From assembly GCA_017540565.1 (NCBI GenBank), contig JAFYAU010000049.1:1-64000 (forward strand): a stretch of DNA of 64,000 nt, read 5' to 3'. This document shows, one piece after another, positions 17,535-26,076 of this stretch; positions within the stretch are counted from its first letter, which is position 1; each line of letters starts with the position of its first letter. Origin of the DNA: Oscillospiraceae bacterium. Lineage in GTDB: Bacteria; Bacillota; Clostridia; Oscillospirales; Oscillospiraceae. The translations under genes and the position numbers were made by a program. The notes under the pieces were generated by a model. It made no database searches. It saw only the letters and a list, made by a program, of their open reading frames with translations, and had not been told where the DNA came from.

Positions 17535-18257
17535 ATGAAATGCAGATTACAGAAGATCCTGTCCTCCCGGGGCGTCGCCTCCCGAAGAACGGCTGAAAAA
17601 TGGATCGCCGACGGGAGGGTGACCGTGAACGGAACACCCGCCGAGATCGGCGCCAGCGCGGATCCGGAGAACGATGTCATCTGCGTGGACGGCATCCGGC
17701 TTCCCTGTCTGGAAAAGCGCGTTGTCATCGCACTGAACAAACCGCGGGGATACGTGACCACCATGCACGATGAAAAGGGACGGAAGACCGTGGCCCAGCT
17801 GGTCTCCTCCTGCGGATATCATGTGTATCCCGTGGGCCGGCTCGACATGGAATCCGACGGACTCCTTCTCCTTACGAATGACGGAGAACTTGCCAACCGG
17901 CTGTGTCACCCTTCAGGAGAGAAAACAAAGATCTACCGGGTCAGGGTGCAGGGGTATTCAGACGCCCTCGGTGAAAGGCTCACGGAGCCGATGACGATCG
18001 ACGGTTACGCGCTGCGTCCCGTGCGCGTCAGACCGGTGGAGACCGGCGGGGACGAGGCCGTTCTGGAATTCGAACTGACCGAAGGGCGCAACCGCCAGAT
18101 CAGAAAGATGTGCGAGCAGTGCGGACTGCGGGTTCGCACGCTGACGCGGATACAGTACGCAGGCGTTGCGCTGGGACAGCTTCAGAAGGGATGCTGGAGA
18201 TTCCTGAGCGACGAGGAAGTCGTCGGACTGGCCGGATCCGGAATGAAAAATGAATGA
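17535..18257 (+). CDS. Pseudouridine synthase, RsuA/RluB family
   Basis: 240 aa: an N-terminal S4 RNA-binding domain (MKCRLQKILSSRGVASRRTAE) and an RsuA-type catalytic domain. The catalytic aspartate is D104 in VGRLDMESDGLLLLTND. LTEGRNRQIRKMCEQCG near 178-195 is the conserved C-terminal block. It isomerises a uridine in rRNA; by context and similarity it is closest to RluB (23S U2605), though RsuA or RluF-type specificity cannot be excluded. Confidence 0.9.
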   Translation: MKCRLQKILSSRGVASRRTAEKWIADGRVTVNGTPAEIGASADPENDVICVDGIRLPCLEKRVVIALNKPRGYVTTMHDEKGRKTVAQLVSSCGYHVYPVGRLDMESDGLLLLTNDGELANRLCHPSGEKTKIYRVRVQGYSDALGERLTEPMTIDGYALRPVRVRPVETGGDEAVLEFELTEGRNRQIRKMCEQCGLRVRTLTRIQYAGVALGQLQKGCWRFLSDEEVVGLAGSGMKNE

Positions 18258-18271
18258 AATGCATTTTTCTC

Positions 18272-18300
18272 TTGCAAAAACGAAGCTGTTCCTATAATAT
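18272..18300 (+). promoter_or_regulatory. Promoter of the RpiR-type regulator gene
   Basis: TTGCAA (18272-18277), then TATAAT after 15 bp (18293-18298) or TAATAT after 17 bp (18295-18300). The same double arrangement is seen before rplS. Confidence 0.6.
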
Positions 18301-18311
18301 TGGGATATTCC

Positions 18312-18326
18312 GATACGATTCGTATC
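18312..18326. promoter_or_regulatory. Candidate operator palindrome
   Basis: GATACGATTCGTATC is a perfect 7-1-7 inverted repeat placed about 12-26 bp after the -10 element, so it covers the start of the transcript. It precedes a MurR/RpiR regulator gene and is a natural candidate for autoregulation. Confidence 0.45.
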
Positions 18327-18342
18327 CGATCCCGGAGGAGTT

Positions 18343-19209
18343 ATGGAAAAGGACATTCTTTCTTTGATCGAAAAGGAAAGCGCCGGATTCTCAAAGAGCC
18401 AGCGTAAGATCGCGGCATTTATCACGCGGAACTATGACAAGGCTGCGTTCATGACCGCCGCCAGGCTGGGCAATACGGTCGGCGTGAGCGAATCCACCGT
18501 CGTCCGGTTCGCCGCGGAACTCGGTTATGACGGATATCCCGAGATGCGCAAGGCGCTTCAGGACATGATCCGCAACTGCCTGACTTCCGTTCAGAGAATC
18601 GAAGCGGCGAAGGGACTGCTGGAGAATCAGGACATCCTCTCCGCCGTCCTGAATTCAGATATCGAGCAGATCAGAGTCACGCTGGAAGAGACGAACCGCG
18701 ATGATTTCAACAGCGCCGTGGATGCCATCGTGCGGGCCAAGCACGTATATATCTTCGGCCTGAGATCCTCCGCTCCCATCGCAAGCTTCATGGGCTTTTA
18801 TTTCAATTTCCTGTTCGAGAACGTGCGTGTGGTGAACGAGAACTCCGTCAGTGAAGTGTTCGAGCAGATCCTCAGGATAGGGAAGGACGACGTTATGATC
18901 GCGCTGAGCTTCCCACGTTACTCCAAGAGGACGATCAAGGCCATGCGGTACGCCAGAGACAGGCAGGCGACGGTCATCGGCATCACGGACAACGTGAATT
19001 CTCCCATCGCGGAGATCGCGGACATCCCGCTGTGTGCAAGAAGCGACATGGTATCTTTCGTGGATTCCCTGGTCGGGCCGCTCAGCCTGGTCAACGCGCT
19101 GATCGTTGCCGTCAGCACCAAAGCGAAAGGCACCGATCTGGAAACGGATTTCAATCGCCTGGAGGCCATCTGGGCGGAATATGACGTGTATGAAAAAAAC
19201 GACATATGA
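18343..19209 (+). CDS. MurR/RpiR family transcriptional regulator
   Basis: 288 aa: an N-terminal helix-turn-helix of the RpiR type (SQRKIAAFI, then NTVGVSESTVVRFAAELGYDGYPEMR, residues about 20-68) and a C-terminal SIS sugar-phosphate-binding domain (about 120-265, with KHVYIFGLRSSAPIA). Such regulators usually sense phosphosugars and control sugar or amino-sugar genes, but none is next to it. GGAGGAG precedes the ATG. It overlaps the flavoprotein gene by 20 bp, so they are probably co-transcribed; the effector is unknown. Confidence 0.9.
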   Translation: MEKDILSLIEKESAGFSKSQRKIAAFITRNYDKAAFMTAARLGNTVGVSESTVVRFAAELGYDGYPEMRKALQDMIRNCLTSVQRIEAAKGLLENQDILSAVLNSDIEQIRVTLEETNRDDFNSAVDAIVRAKHVYIFGLRSSAPIASFMGFYFNFLFENVRVVNENSVSEVFEQILRIGKDDVMIALSFPRYSKRTIKAMRYARDRQATVIGITDNVNSPIAEIADIPLCARSDMVSFVDSLVGPLSLVNALIVAVSTKAKGTDLETDFNRLEAIWAEYDVYEKNDI

Positions 19210-20425
19210 TGTGATCGTCGTAGGCGGAGGCGCGGCAGGAATGCTGGCCTCCGCCGTTGCGGCGGAAAGGGGGCTTCAGACCCTCGTCATAGAGAGGAAC
19301 GACCGCTGCGGGAAAAAGCTCAGGATCACCGGGAAAGGACGCTGCAATCTAACCAACGACACGTCTCCGATGCAGGTGATCGAGCACATTCCTACCGGAG
19401 GTAAATTCCTGTACGGCGCGGTATTCTCATACCCTCCGGAAAAAGTCATGGAAGACTTCCGCGGCATGGGGGTCGAACTGAAGACCGAACGCGGAAACCG
19501 GGTATTTCCCGTCTCCGACCGGGCGGAGGATGTGGTCGCCGCGCTGCGCCACAGGATGGATCTCGCGGGAGTGAACGTCATCAGAGCGCTGGCGCAGGAG
19601 CTCCTGACTGAAGACGGGGCATGCGCCGGCGTCGTCACCGACCGCGGCGTCTTCCGTGCGGCATCCGTCATCCTGTGCACGGGAGGGGCTTCCTATCCCG
19701 GAACGGGTTCGGACGGATCGGGCTACGGCATCGCCCGAAGAGCGGGGCATACGGTGTGCGACGTGCGTCCTTCCCTGGTGCCGCTGTGCGTGGAGGGAAC
19801 GGACTGCGCCGACATGCAGGGACTGTCTCTGCGGAACGTGAGGCTGACCGCCGAAGCGCCAGACGGGAGGACGGTGTACCGGGAACAGGGAGAGATGCTG
19901 TTCACGCACTTCGGGGTTTCGGGGCCGCTGGTCCTTTCTGCCAGCGCGCATATGAGAGAAGGCGCCGCCGGATGCGTGCTGCACATCGATCTCAAACCGG
20001 CCCTGGACGAGAACGCGCTTGACGCGAGGATCCTCAGGGACTTCTCCGCCCAGCAGAACCGCGATCTCGCGAACGTGCTCGGCGGGCTGGTCAACAGGAA
20101 GATGATCCCGGTGATCGTGCGAAGACTCGGCGTTCCCGGAGACAGAAAGATCCACGACGTGACGCGGGAGGAGAGAAAGAGGCTCGTCTGCCTGCTGAAG
20201 GATCTGACGCTGAAAGTGACAGGGCCCAGGCCAATCAGCGAGGCGATCGTCACCTCCGGCGGCGTCGACACCGCTGAGGTGGATCCCCGGACGATGCAGA
20301 GCAAGCGGGTCAGGGGACTGTACTTCGCCGGAGAGATCCTGAACTGTGACGGATATACCGGCGGGTTCAATCTTCAGATTGCATGGTCGACGGCTCGGGC
20401 CGCCGCCATGCACGCCGGCGGCTGA
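19190..20425 (+). CDS. BaiN/HI0933-like flavoprotein (NAD(P)/FAD-dependent oxidoreductase)
   Basis: About 411 aa. The N-terminal dinucleotide-binding motif VVGGGAAGM binds FAD, followed by the diagnostic HI0933 block [16 protein letters not shown] near residues 38-53. [15 protein letters not shown] lies near 165, and the C-terminal [27 protein letters not shown]-type motif closes the FAD site. Members include BaiN-like proteins; most have no known substrate. The frame extends upstream, but homology starts at ATG 19190. It precedes cmk, a neighbourhood common in Clostridia. Confidence 0.88.
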   Translation: [411 protein letters not shown]

Positions 20426-20457
20426 ATTCCGGATGACTGTGAAAAGGGGAATGGATA

Positions 20458-21144
20458 ATGAGCAAGAATATCGCTGTGGACGGTCCTTCCGGAGCGGGCA
20501 AGAGCACGCTCTCGAGGATGATCGCCAGAAAATTCGGACTGATCTACGTGGATACGGGGGCGATGTACCGCACCGTAGGCCTGTACGTTCTGCGTCACGG
20601 ACTGGACTCCCACGACAAAGAAGGCGTGGTGTCCCTGCTTCCCGACATACATGTGGCCATGCGTTACGATGACAGCGGAGTCCAGAGGATGCTCCTCAAC
20701 GGGGAGGATGTGTCCGAGGAGATCCGGCTGCCCGGAGTATCCATCTACGCCTCGGACGTGTCCGCCATGCCCGAGGTCCGGAGTTTTCTTCTGCACATGC
20801 AGCGGAAACTGGCGGAAGAGAACAGCGTGATCATGGACGGCAGGGATATCGGAACGGTCGTACTGCCGGATGCCGGCCTGAAGATCTTCCTTTCCGCTAC
20901 CCCGGAGGACAGGGCCAGACGCAGGTATGAAGAACTCCTCCTCAAGGGAGTGGAGACGACGCCTGAAGACGTTCTCAGGGACATCAACTATCGTGACGTG
21001 AACGACAGCACGAGAGCTGCGGCGCCTCTCCGTCCGGCGGAGGGAGCTGTGATCCTCGATACGACCGGAAACACGCTGGAGGAGAGCTTCGAGACCATAT
21101 CCCGTCTTGTAAAGGCGTATCTGGACGGCGGGGACGGAGAATGA
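20458..21144 (+). CDS. cmk: Cytidylate kinase
   Basis: 228-aa (d)CMP kinase. Walker A is DGPSGAGKST (residues 8-17), followed by IYVDTGAMYRTVGLY. The CMP-binding insert with SAMPEVRSFLLHMQRKLA and the MDGRDIGTVVLPDAGLKIFL block are present, then the LID RARRRYEEL. It makes CDP for RNA, DNA and lipid synthesis. The stop overlaps the ispH start by 4 bp (ATGA), giving the conserved cmk-ispH order. Confidence 0.96.
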   Translation: MSKNIAVDGPSGAGKSTLSRMIARKFGLIYVDTGAMYRTVGLYVLRHGLDSHDKEGVVSLLPDIHVAMRYDDSGVQRMLLNGEDVSEEIRLPGVSIYASDVSAMPEVRSFLLHMQRKLAEENSVIMDGRDIGTVVLPDAGLKIFLSATPEDRARRRYEELLLKGVETTPEDVLRDINYRDVNDSTRAAAPLRPAEGAVILDTTGNTLEESFETISRLVKAYLDGGDGE

Positions 21145-23318
21145 AGGTCACCGTAGCCGAAACCGCCGGATTCTGCTTCGGCGTGACGCGCGCCGTTGAT
21201 ATGTGCAGACAGGTGCTGGAGAAATACGGGGCCTGCAGGACGCTGGGTCCCATCATACACAACAGCCATGTGGTGGCTGCCCTCGAAGAGGAAGGCGCGG
21301 CGCCTGCCGGAGGTATCGATGAGATCCGGCCGGGGGACGTGGTGCTGATCCGCTCCCACGGAGTGACGGAGCAGGAACTGAGGAAACTGGAGAGGATGGG
21401 CTGCACCGTGGCGGATGCGACCTGTCCTTTCGTGGCACGCATCCACGGGATCGTCCGGGAGGAGTCGGAAAAGGGAAATCCGATCGTTATCGTCGGGGAA
21501 AAAGAGCACCCGGAGGTGCGCGGGATAGCCAGCCGCTGCGGTACCGTACGCGTGGTCGGCGGCCCGGAGGAACTGCCCGGCGTGCTGAGCGACCCTGAGT
21601 TCACCGCTTCCGGTATTCCCGTCATGGTTTCGCAGACCACGGGGAATGCACAGAATTACAAAAAATGTTCCGAAATTATGAAAAAGATGTGTACAAATGC
21701 GAAAGTATTTGATACAATATGCTTAACTACGTCAATGCGCCAAAAAGAGGCTGCAGACTTATCTTCCCGTTCTGATGCCATGGTCGTCATCGGCGGCCGC
21801 GGCAGTGCCAACACTCAGCGTCTGGCGGAGATCTGCGAGAGATACTGCTCCCGGGTCGTCAGGGTAGAGTGCGCCGAAGAACTGGATTTAAGTCTGTTTT
21901 CGTCTTGTGACCGCGTTGGGGTCACGGCGGGAGCGTCCACCCCGTCGTGGATAATTAAGGAGGTCAATCAGAAGATGAGCGAAGAAACCAGAGAAATGAT
22001 TCCGGAAGAGACTGCGGAAACTGTAGCGGAGCAGGCGCCTGCAGCGGCGGAAGCCGTTGTGGCCGAGGAACCCGTCGCAGCGGAAGAACCTGCCGTTGAG
22101 GAAGTTCCTGCCGCCGAGGAGGCTCCTGCTGCAGAGGAACAGCCTGCCGCTGAGACGGCCGATGAGACCGAATCCTTCGAAGAGATGGTTGAGAAGTCCA
22201 TCAAGACTCTGAAGAACGGGGATAAGGTCACCGGGATCGTTGCCGCAATTACCAATACGGAGGTTTCGGTTGACCTTGGTTGCAAGCACGCCGGATATAT
22301 TCCCGTCACGGAGCTTGGAGCGGATCCCACCGCCAAGCCGGAAGACCTGGTAAAGGTCGGCGACGAGATCGAAGCCTACGTGATGCGCGTGAACGACGTG
22401 GAAGGTACCGTCATGCTCTCCAAAAAGCGTCTGGATCTGGCCAAGAACTGGGATATGGTCGAGCAGTTCCGCGCTGACAGAGAGACCGTGGAAGGAATCG
22501 TTACCGAAGAGAACAAGGGCGGTGTCGTCGTGTCCGTCAAGGGACTGCGCGTGTTCGTACCCGCCTCCCAGACAGGCATTCCGAAGGATCATCCCATGAC
22601 CGAGCTTCTCAAGCAGAAGGTGAAGCTCCGCATCACGGAAGTCAACCAGGCCCGCCGCCGCATCGTCGGTTCCATCCGCGCGGTGGCTTACGAGGAGCGT
22701 AAGGCCAAGGCCGAAGCGATCTGGAACGAGATCGAGGTCGGCAAGAAGTACACCGGCACCGTGAAGTCCATGACCAGCTACGGCGCATTTGTGGATATCG
22801 GCGGTATCGACGGCATGGTTCACGTATCCGAGATCAGCTGGTCCCGCATCAAGCAGCCCAGCGACGTCCTCTCCATCGGCGACGAGATCGAAGTCTATGT
22901 CATCTCCTTCGACAAGGAGAAGAGAAAGATCTCCCTCGGTTACAAGACGGACGCCGACAATCCGTGGAACAAGTTCACCTCCTCGGTCGCCGTTGGCGAT
23001 GCCGTGAAGGTGAAGATCGTCAAACTCATGCCTTTCGGCGCGTTTGCCGAGATCATCCCCGGCGTGGACGGCCTGATCCATATCTCCCAGATCGCCGATC
23101 ACCGGATCGCCACTCCCGGCGAAGTCCTGACCGAGGGTCAGGAGGTCACGGCGAAGGTCACGGAGATCAATGAGGAGAAGCACAAGGTGTCTCTGAGCAT
23201 CCGCGCGCTTCTCAACGGTCCCATCCCTTACGGGTATGAGGTGGAAGGCGACGACGAGCCTGAAGAGGCTGCAGAGGAAGCTCCGGCCGACGAAGCGCCT
23301 GAACAGACCGAAGAGTAA
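21141..23318 (+). CDS. ispH-rpsA: IspH - ribosomal protein S1 fusion protein
   Basis: 725 aa. Residues 1-278 are IspH, the iron-sulfur reductase that makes IPP/DMAPP from HMBPP; the three cluster cysteines are C12, C95 and C194. The domain ends normally (TAGASTPSWIIKEV) and runs without a stop into S1. A low-complexity Ala/Glu/Pro linker (about 285-335) leads into four S1 OB-fold repeats starting near 350, 437, 520 and 605, then an acidic tail. The fusion is known in Clostridia. An internal promoter-like sequence and a perfect internal AAGGAGGT before ATG 21975 suggest that S1 is also made alone. A strong terminator follows. Confidence 0.95.
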   Translation: MKVTVAETAGFCFGVTRAVDMCRQVLEKYGACRTLGPIIHNSHVVAALEEEGAAPAGGIDEIRPGDVVLIRSHGVTEQELRKLERMGCTVADATCPFVARIHGIVREESEKGNPIVIVGEKEHPEVRGIASRCGTVRVVGGPEELPGVLSDPEFTASGIPVMVSQTTGNAQNYKKCSEIMKKMCTNAKVFDTICLTTSMRQKEAADLSSRSDAMVVIGGRGSANTQRLAEICERYCSRVVRVECAEELDLSLFSSCDRVGVTAGASTPSWIIKEVNQKMSEETREMIPEETAETVAEQAPAAAEAVVAEEPVAAEEPAVEEVPAAEEAPAAEEQPAAETADETESFEEMVEKSIKTLKNGDKVTGIVAAITNTEVSVDLGCKHAGYIPVTELGADPTAKPEDLVKVGDEIEAYVMRVNDVEGTVMLSKKRLDLAKNWDMVEQFRADRETVEGIVTEENKGGVVVSVKGLRVFVPASQTGIPKDHPMTELLKQKVKLRITEVNQARRRIVGSIRAVAYEERKAKAEAIWNEIEVGKKYTGTVKSMTSYGAFVDIGGIDGMVHVSEISWSRIKQPSDVLSIGDEIEVYVISFDKEKRKISLGYKTDADNPWNKFTSSVAVGDAVKVKIVKLMPFGAFAEIIPGVDGLIHISQIADHRIATPGEVLTEGQEVTAKVTEINEEKHKVSLSIRALLNGPIPYGYEVEGDDEPEEAAEEAPADEAPEQTEE
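21690..21718 (+). promoter_or_regulatory. Candidate internal promoter for the S1 part
   Basis: TGTACA (21690-21695), a 17-bp spacer and TACAAT (21713-21718) lie in an unusually A/T-rich island (about 21655-21735) inside the IspH coding region, about 257 bp before the internal S1 start. Confidence 0.45.
21957..21977 (+). promoter_or_regulatory. Internal ribosome-binding site and start for S1
   Basis: AAGGAGGT (21957-21964) fully complements the 16S rRNA 3' end. It lies 10 nt before the in-frame ATG 21975, exactly at the IspH-S1 junction. Initiation here would give a free S1 of about 447 aa (21975-23318). Confidence 0.6.
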
Positions 23319-23328
23319 ACAACACATG

Positions 23329-23362
23329 AATCACTGCCGGGCAACCGGCAGTGATTTTTTTC
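23329..23362 (+). terminator. Terminator after ispH-rpsA
   Basis: A perfect 12-bp stem (23329-23340 with 23345-23356) with a GCAA tetraloop, ending in a run of seven T. Confidence 0.92.
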
Positions 23363-23391
23363 AGATTTTCACAAGGCAGGGTGATGTATCG

Positions 23392-24135
23392 ATGATCAGA
23401 GGCGCAGCAGGCGCGGTCGGCGCGGCAATCAAACTGATCGACAAAAAGACGATGTTCGTATCCGCGGTGATCGTTGCGGCGGGATCCTCTTCAAGAATGA
23501 ACGGGGTGGACAAGCTGTTTGCCCCGCTGAAAAGTGAGCCGCTGCTGGCGGCCACGGTCAGGGTCTTCCAGAACAGCAAAACGGTCAATGAGATCGTTCT
23601 TGTCATGAGGGAAGAGGACCTCGCACGGGGCAGAGAACTCTGCGCCATGCACGGGCTGGACAAGGTGACGGCCGTCGTAGCCGGGGGAAAGACCCGTGCG
23701 GATTCCTCCGGAGCGGGACTCGCCAGCGTGTCGAGACGGGCGGACATCGTCCTCATCCATGACGGCGACCGGCCGTTTGCCGACCAGGATATGATCTTCC
23801 GGACGGTGAGCGCCGCCTCCCGCTGGGGAGCGGCGGCAGCCGCTGTGCCCGTGACGTCCACCGTCAAGAGAGCCGTGGATGATGCGGTCACGGAAACTGT
23901 TTCCCGGAAGGATCTGTATGAGATCCAGACGCCGCAGGCTTTTCAGCTCCAATTGCTGAAAGCAGCCAGAAAGAAGGTACTGGCTGGCACGGCAGAGGCG
24001 ACGGACGACTGCATGATGGTGGAAGCGATGGGCGTGAGGCCTGTCCTGGTGGACGGGAGCCGTCTCAACATCAAGATCACGTTTCCCGAGGATCTTGTCC
24101 TGGCGGAAGCGATAGCGGACAGGCTCGGAAGGTGA
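23392..24135 (+). CDS. ispD: 2-C-methyl-D-erythritol 4-phosphate cytidylyltransferase
   Basis: 247 aa, MEP pathway step 3 (MEP + CTP to CDP-ME). The nucleotide-binding loop [16 protein letters not shown] lies at about 25-40, followed by GGKTRADSS and [10 protein letters not shown] (the usual alanine before RPF is Asp here). EIQTPQAFQ and the late [10 protein letters not shown] motif are present. AGGGTGA (23378-23384) fits ATG 23392, giving a 21-residue N-terminal extension before the usual start at 23455, which has no ribosome-binding site. It lies 5 bp before ispF and after ispH, so three MEP genes are clustered. Confidence 0.92.
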   Translation: MIRGAAGAVGAAIKLIDKKTMFVSAVIVAAGSSSRMNGVDKLFAPLKSEPLLAATVRVFQNSKTVNEIVLVMREEDLARGRELCAMHGLDKVTAVVAGGKTRADSSGAGLASVSRRADIVLIHDGDRPFADQDMIFRTVSAASRWGAAAAAVPVTSTVKRAVDDAVTETVSRKDLYEIQTPQAFQLQLLKAARKKVLAGTAEATDDCMMVEAMGVRPVLVDGSRLNIKITFPEDLVLAEAIADRLGR

Positions 24136-24139
24136 GAAC

Positions 24140-24613
24140 ATGAGAATCGGACACGGATACGATGTGCACCGCATGGTGCCCGGAAGAAGATGCATCCTCT
24201 GCGGGGTGGAGATTCCCTATGAGTTCGGGCCGGAAGCCCATTCCGACGGCGACGTGGCCCTTCATGCACTGATGGACGCCATCCTGGGTGCGGCCGGACG
24301 CGGGGATATCGGGAGACTGTTCCCCGATACGGACAGCCGGTGGAAGGACGCCGACAGCACGGATCTTCTCAGGGAGGTCTGCCGGACCGTCGGGGACAGG
24401 TACCGCGTGGGAAACTGCGATATCACCGTCATTGCGCAGAAACCGAAGATCGGACCCCACGTCGGGGAAATGAGGCGGAAAGTCGCTTCTGTTCTCGGTG
24501 TGCCGGAGGATGCCGTGAATGTGAAGGCAACGACGGAGGAGGGACTCGGATTCACCGGACGCCTCGAAGGCATCGCCGTCCACGCCGTCGTACTTCTGGA
24601 GGAAAGAGACTGA
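24140..24613 (+). CDS. ispF: 2-C-methyl-D-erythritol 2,4-cyclodiphosphate synthase
   Basis: 157 aa, typical trimeric IspF. Metal ligands are D8 and H10 in GYDVHR and H42 in the [12 protein letters not shown] helix. The [11 protein letters not shown] motif lies near 55-65, and IGPHVGEMR and [13 protein letters not shown] are canonical. It converts CDP-ME 2-phosphate to the cyclic diphosphate. GGAAGGTGAGAAC before the ATG gives a good ribosome-binding site. It is tightly linked to ispD. Confidence 0.97.
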   Translation: MRIGHGYDVHRMVPGRRCILCGVEIPYEFGPEAHSDGDVALHALMDAILGAAGRGDIGRLFPDTDSRWKDADSTDLLREVCRTVGDRYRVGNCDITVIAQKPKIGPHVGEMRRKVASVLGVPEDAVNVKATTEEGLGFTGRLEGIAVHAVVLLEERD

Positions 24614-24641
24614 CGAGAGGTTCGTGCAGGAGGATGCGCAT

Positions 24642-25163
24642 ATGAGATTTATGGCCAAAATGGACTATACGCTGAAGGATATCCGGCAGTACTGGAAGGT
24701 GCATCAACTGTTTCGGGGAAAGGCGCTGTATTACATCTCATGGATTCTGGTCGCTGCCGTGCTGGTGGTGGTCGTTTCCCTCGGCGTTCTTCTGGTCATG
24801 AACCGGATATTCAGCGGCGACCTGATATGGTACTACGTGATCATTCTGGCCATGCTGGCCGCATACTGGGCGGTCCGCGAGATACGCGTGCGGACAAATC
24901 TGAAAACGCTCACCGGACAGGGGATCATCACGCTGACCGCAGAGGAAGAAGGACTTCACGCACAGGCCGACGCCCTTTCTAGCGACTACTCCTATCAGGC
25001 TTTTCAGGACATCGCAAGATATAATGGCGCCTATTATCTGTATATCGACAAGAGAAGGGCGCTGATCGTTCCGGACCGCTGCTTTACGGAGGGAGATCCG
25101 GTCGCATTCGGACCTTTCATCGAGGAGAAGACCGGGCTGAGGATCAGAAACATCGGAGGGTGA
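24642..25163 (+). CDS. YcxB-like membrane protein
   Basis: About 173 aa. Two membrane segments (about 30-52 and 60-80) sit between an N-terminal MDYTLKDIRQYWKVHQLFRG stretch and a C-terminal soluble domain. That domain has YSYQAFQDIARYNGAYYLYIDKRRALIVPDRCF, resembling the YcxB-like domain (PF14317-type). Its function is unknown. A GTG at 24624 is in frame, but AGGAGG (24628-24633) fits ATG 24642. It is 4 bp before the next gene, so the two probably belong together. Confidence 0.65.
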   Translation: MRFMAKMDYTLKDIRQYWKVHQLFRGKALYYISWILVAAVLVVVVSLGVLLVMNRIFSGDLIWYYVIILAMLAAYWAVREIRVRTNLKTLTGQGIITLTAEEEGLHAQADALSSDYSYQAFQDIARYNGAYYLYIDKRRALIVPDRCFTEGDPVAFGPFIEEKTGLRIRNIGG

Positions 25164-25167
25164 AGAA

Positions 25168-26031
25168 ATGAGACAGCTTACCGTCAGACGCAGGAAGGTA
25201 TTCAACGCATTTGCCGCCAAGGCGAGAGTATATATCGAGGACCCTTACCATCCTGAAATCACCATCGAAGGAACGCCCTGCCGGAAACTGGGGGATTTGA
25301 AGAACGGAGGAGAACTGTCCGTCCTAATCGGCGACGAGTCTGTCAGGCTTTTCGTCATTGCGGACAAACTGACCAAAAGTTACAGCGGCGATTATTATCA
25401 GATCCCGGAGGGATCGGACGACATCGTTCTGACGGGACAGTATCAGATGACGCCCGGCGGCAATCTGTTTCGGTTCGACGACAACGACACTCCGGGCATA
25501 CAGACGCACAGAAAGAAAAGAACGGTGGTCGCAACGATCCTCCTCGTTGCTGCCCTCATTATCGGGCTGTGCGCAGGACGTCTCTTCAGCGGGGGACTGT
25601 TCAGGAACAGAGCTCCGAAGCCGGAGGACTTCACCTCAAACGGTATGACCATCACGCTGACAAAGGACTTCACCGAAGATAACGTGATGGGATTCACATC
25701 CATCTACCGGAGCAAGGATGTGTACGCGCTGGCGCTCCGTGAGGCTTTTTTGGAAGCGGAGGGCCTGAAGGAACTGTCTCTGGAAGAGTACCGGGACCTC
25801 CTTATGGAGGTCAACGAACTGGCCGATGCCCGGGCGGATACTTTCGACGGGATACCCGGGTTCGAGTACGACTATGAAGACGAGGACGGGAACGCCTACC
25901 ACGACAGAACGTTCGTGTACCGGACGGATGACTCGTTCTGGATGATCCAGTTCATCACGTTCAGGGAGGCTTTCTCCCAATATGAGGCCACAGTCAACGG
26001 CTGGGCAAAATCCGTCAGGTTTGGACAGTAA
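25168..26031 (+). CDS. Membrane-anchored protein of unknown function
   Basis: 287 aa, not recognised. About 115 N-terminal residues look soluble and cytoplasmic, followed by a basic RKKR and one membrane segment (about 120-142). The C-terminal domain of about 135 residues is probably extracellular and is rich in acidic and aromatic residues (EYDYEDEDGN, DDSFWMIQFITFRE). GGAGGGTGAAGAA precedes the ATG. Pairing with the YcxB-like gene suggests a shared envelope role, which is inference. Confidence 0.7.
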   Translation: MRQLTVRRRKVFNAFAAKARVYIEDPYHPEITIEGTPCRKLGDLKNGGELSVLIGDESVRLFVIADKLTKSYSGDYYQIPEGSDDIVLTGQYQMTPGGNLFRFDDNDTPGIQTHRKKRTVVATILLVAALIIGLCAGRLFSGGLFRNRAPKPEDFTSNGMTITLTKDFTEDNVMGFTSIYRSKDVYALALREAFLEAEGLKELSLEEYRDLLMEVNELADARADTFDGIPGFEYDYEDEDGNAYHDRTFVYRTDDSFWMIQFITFREAFSQYEATVNGWAKSVRFGQ

Positions 26032-26076
26032 CGGCATTCAGACAGGACAGGAATGGGAAAAGGGGGGATCGGACAT

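Noticed and set aside
22040..22160. A tandem DNA repeat in the S1 linker
   Set aside because: The Ala/Glu/Pro periodicity is only in the protein; the codons vary too much for a true DNA repeat.
21141..23318. A sequencing or assembly error joining ispH and rpsA
   Set aside because: Both domains are complete, the junction is clean, and this fusion is known from other Clostridia.
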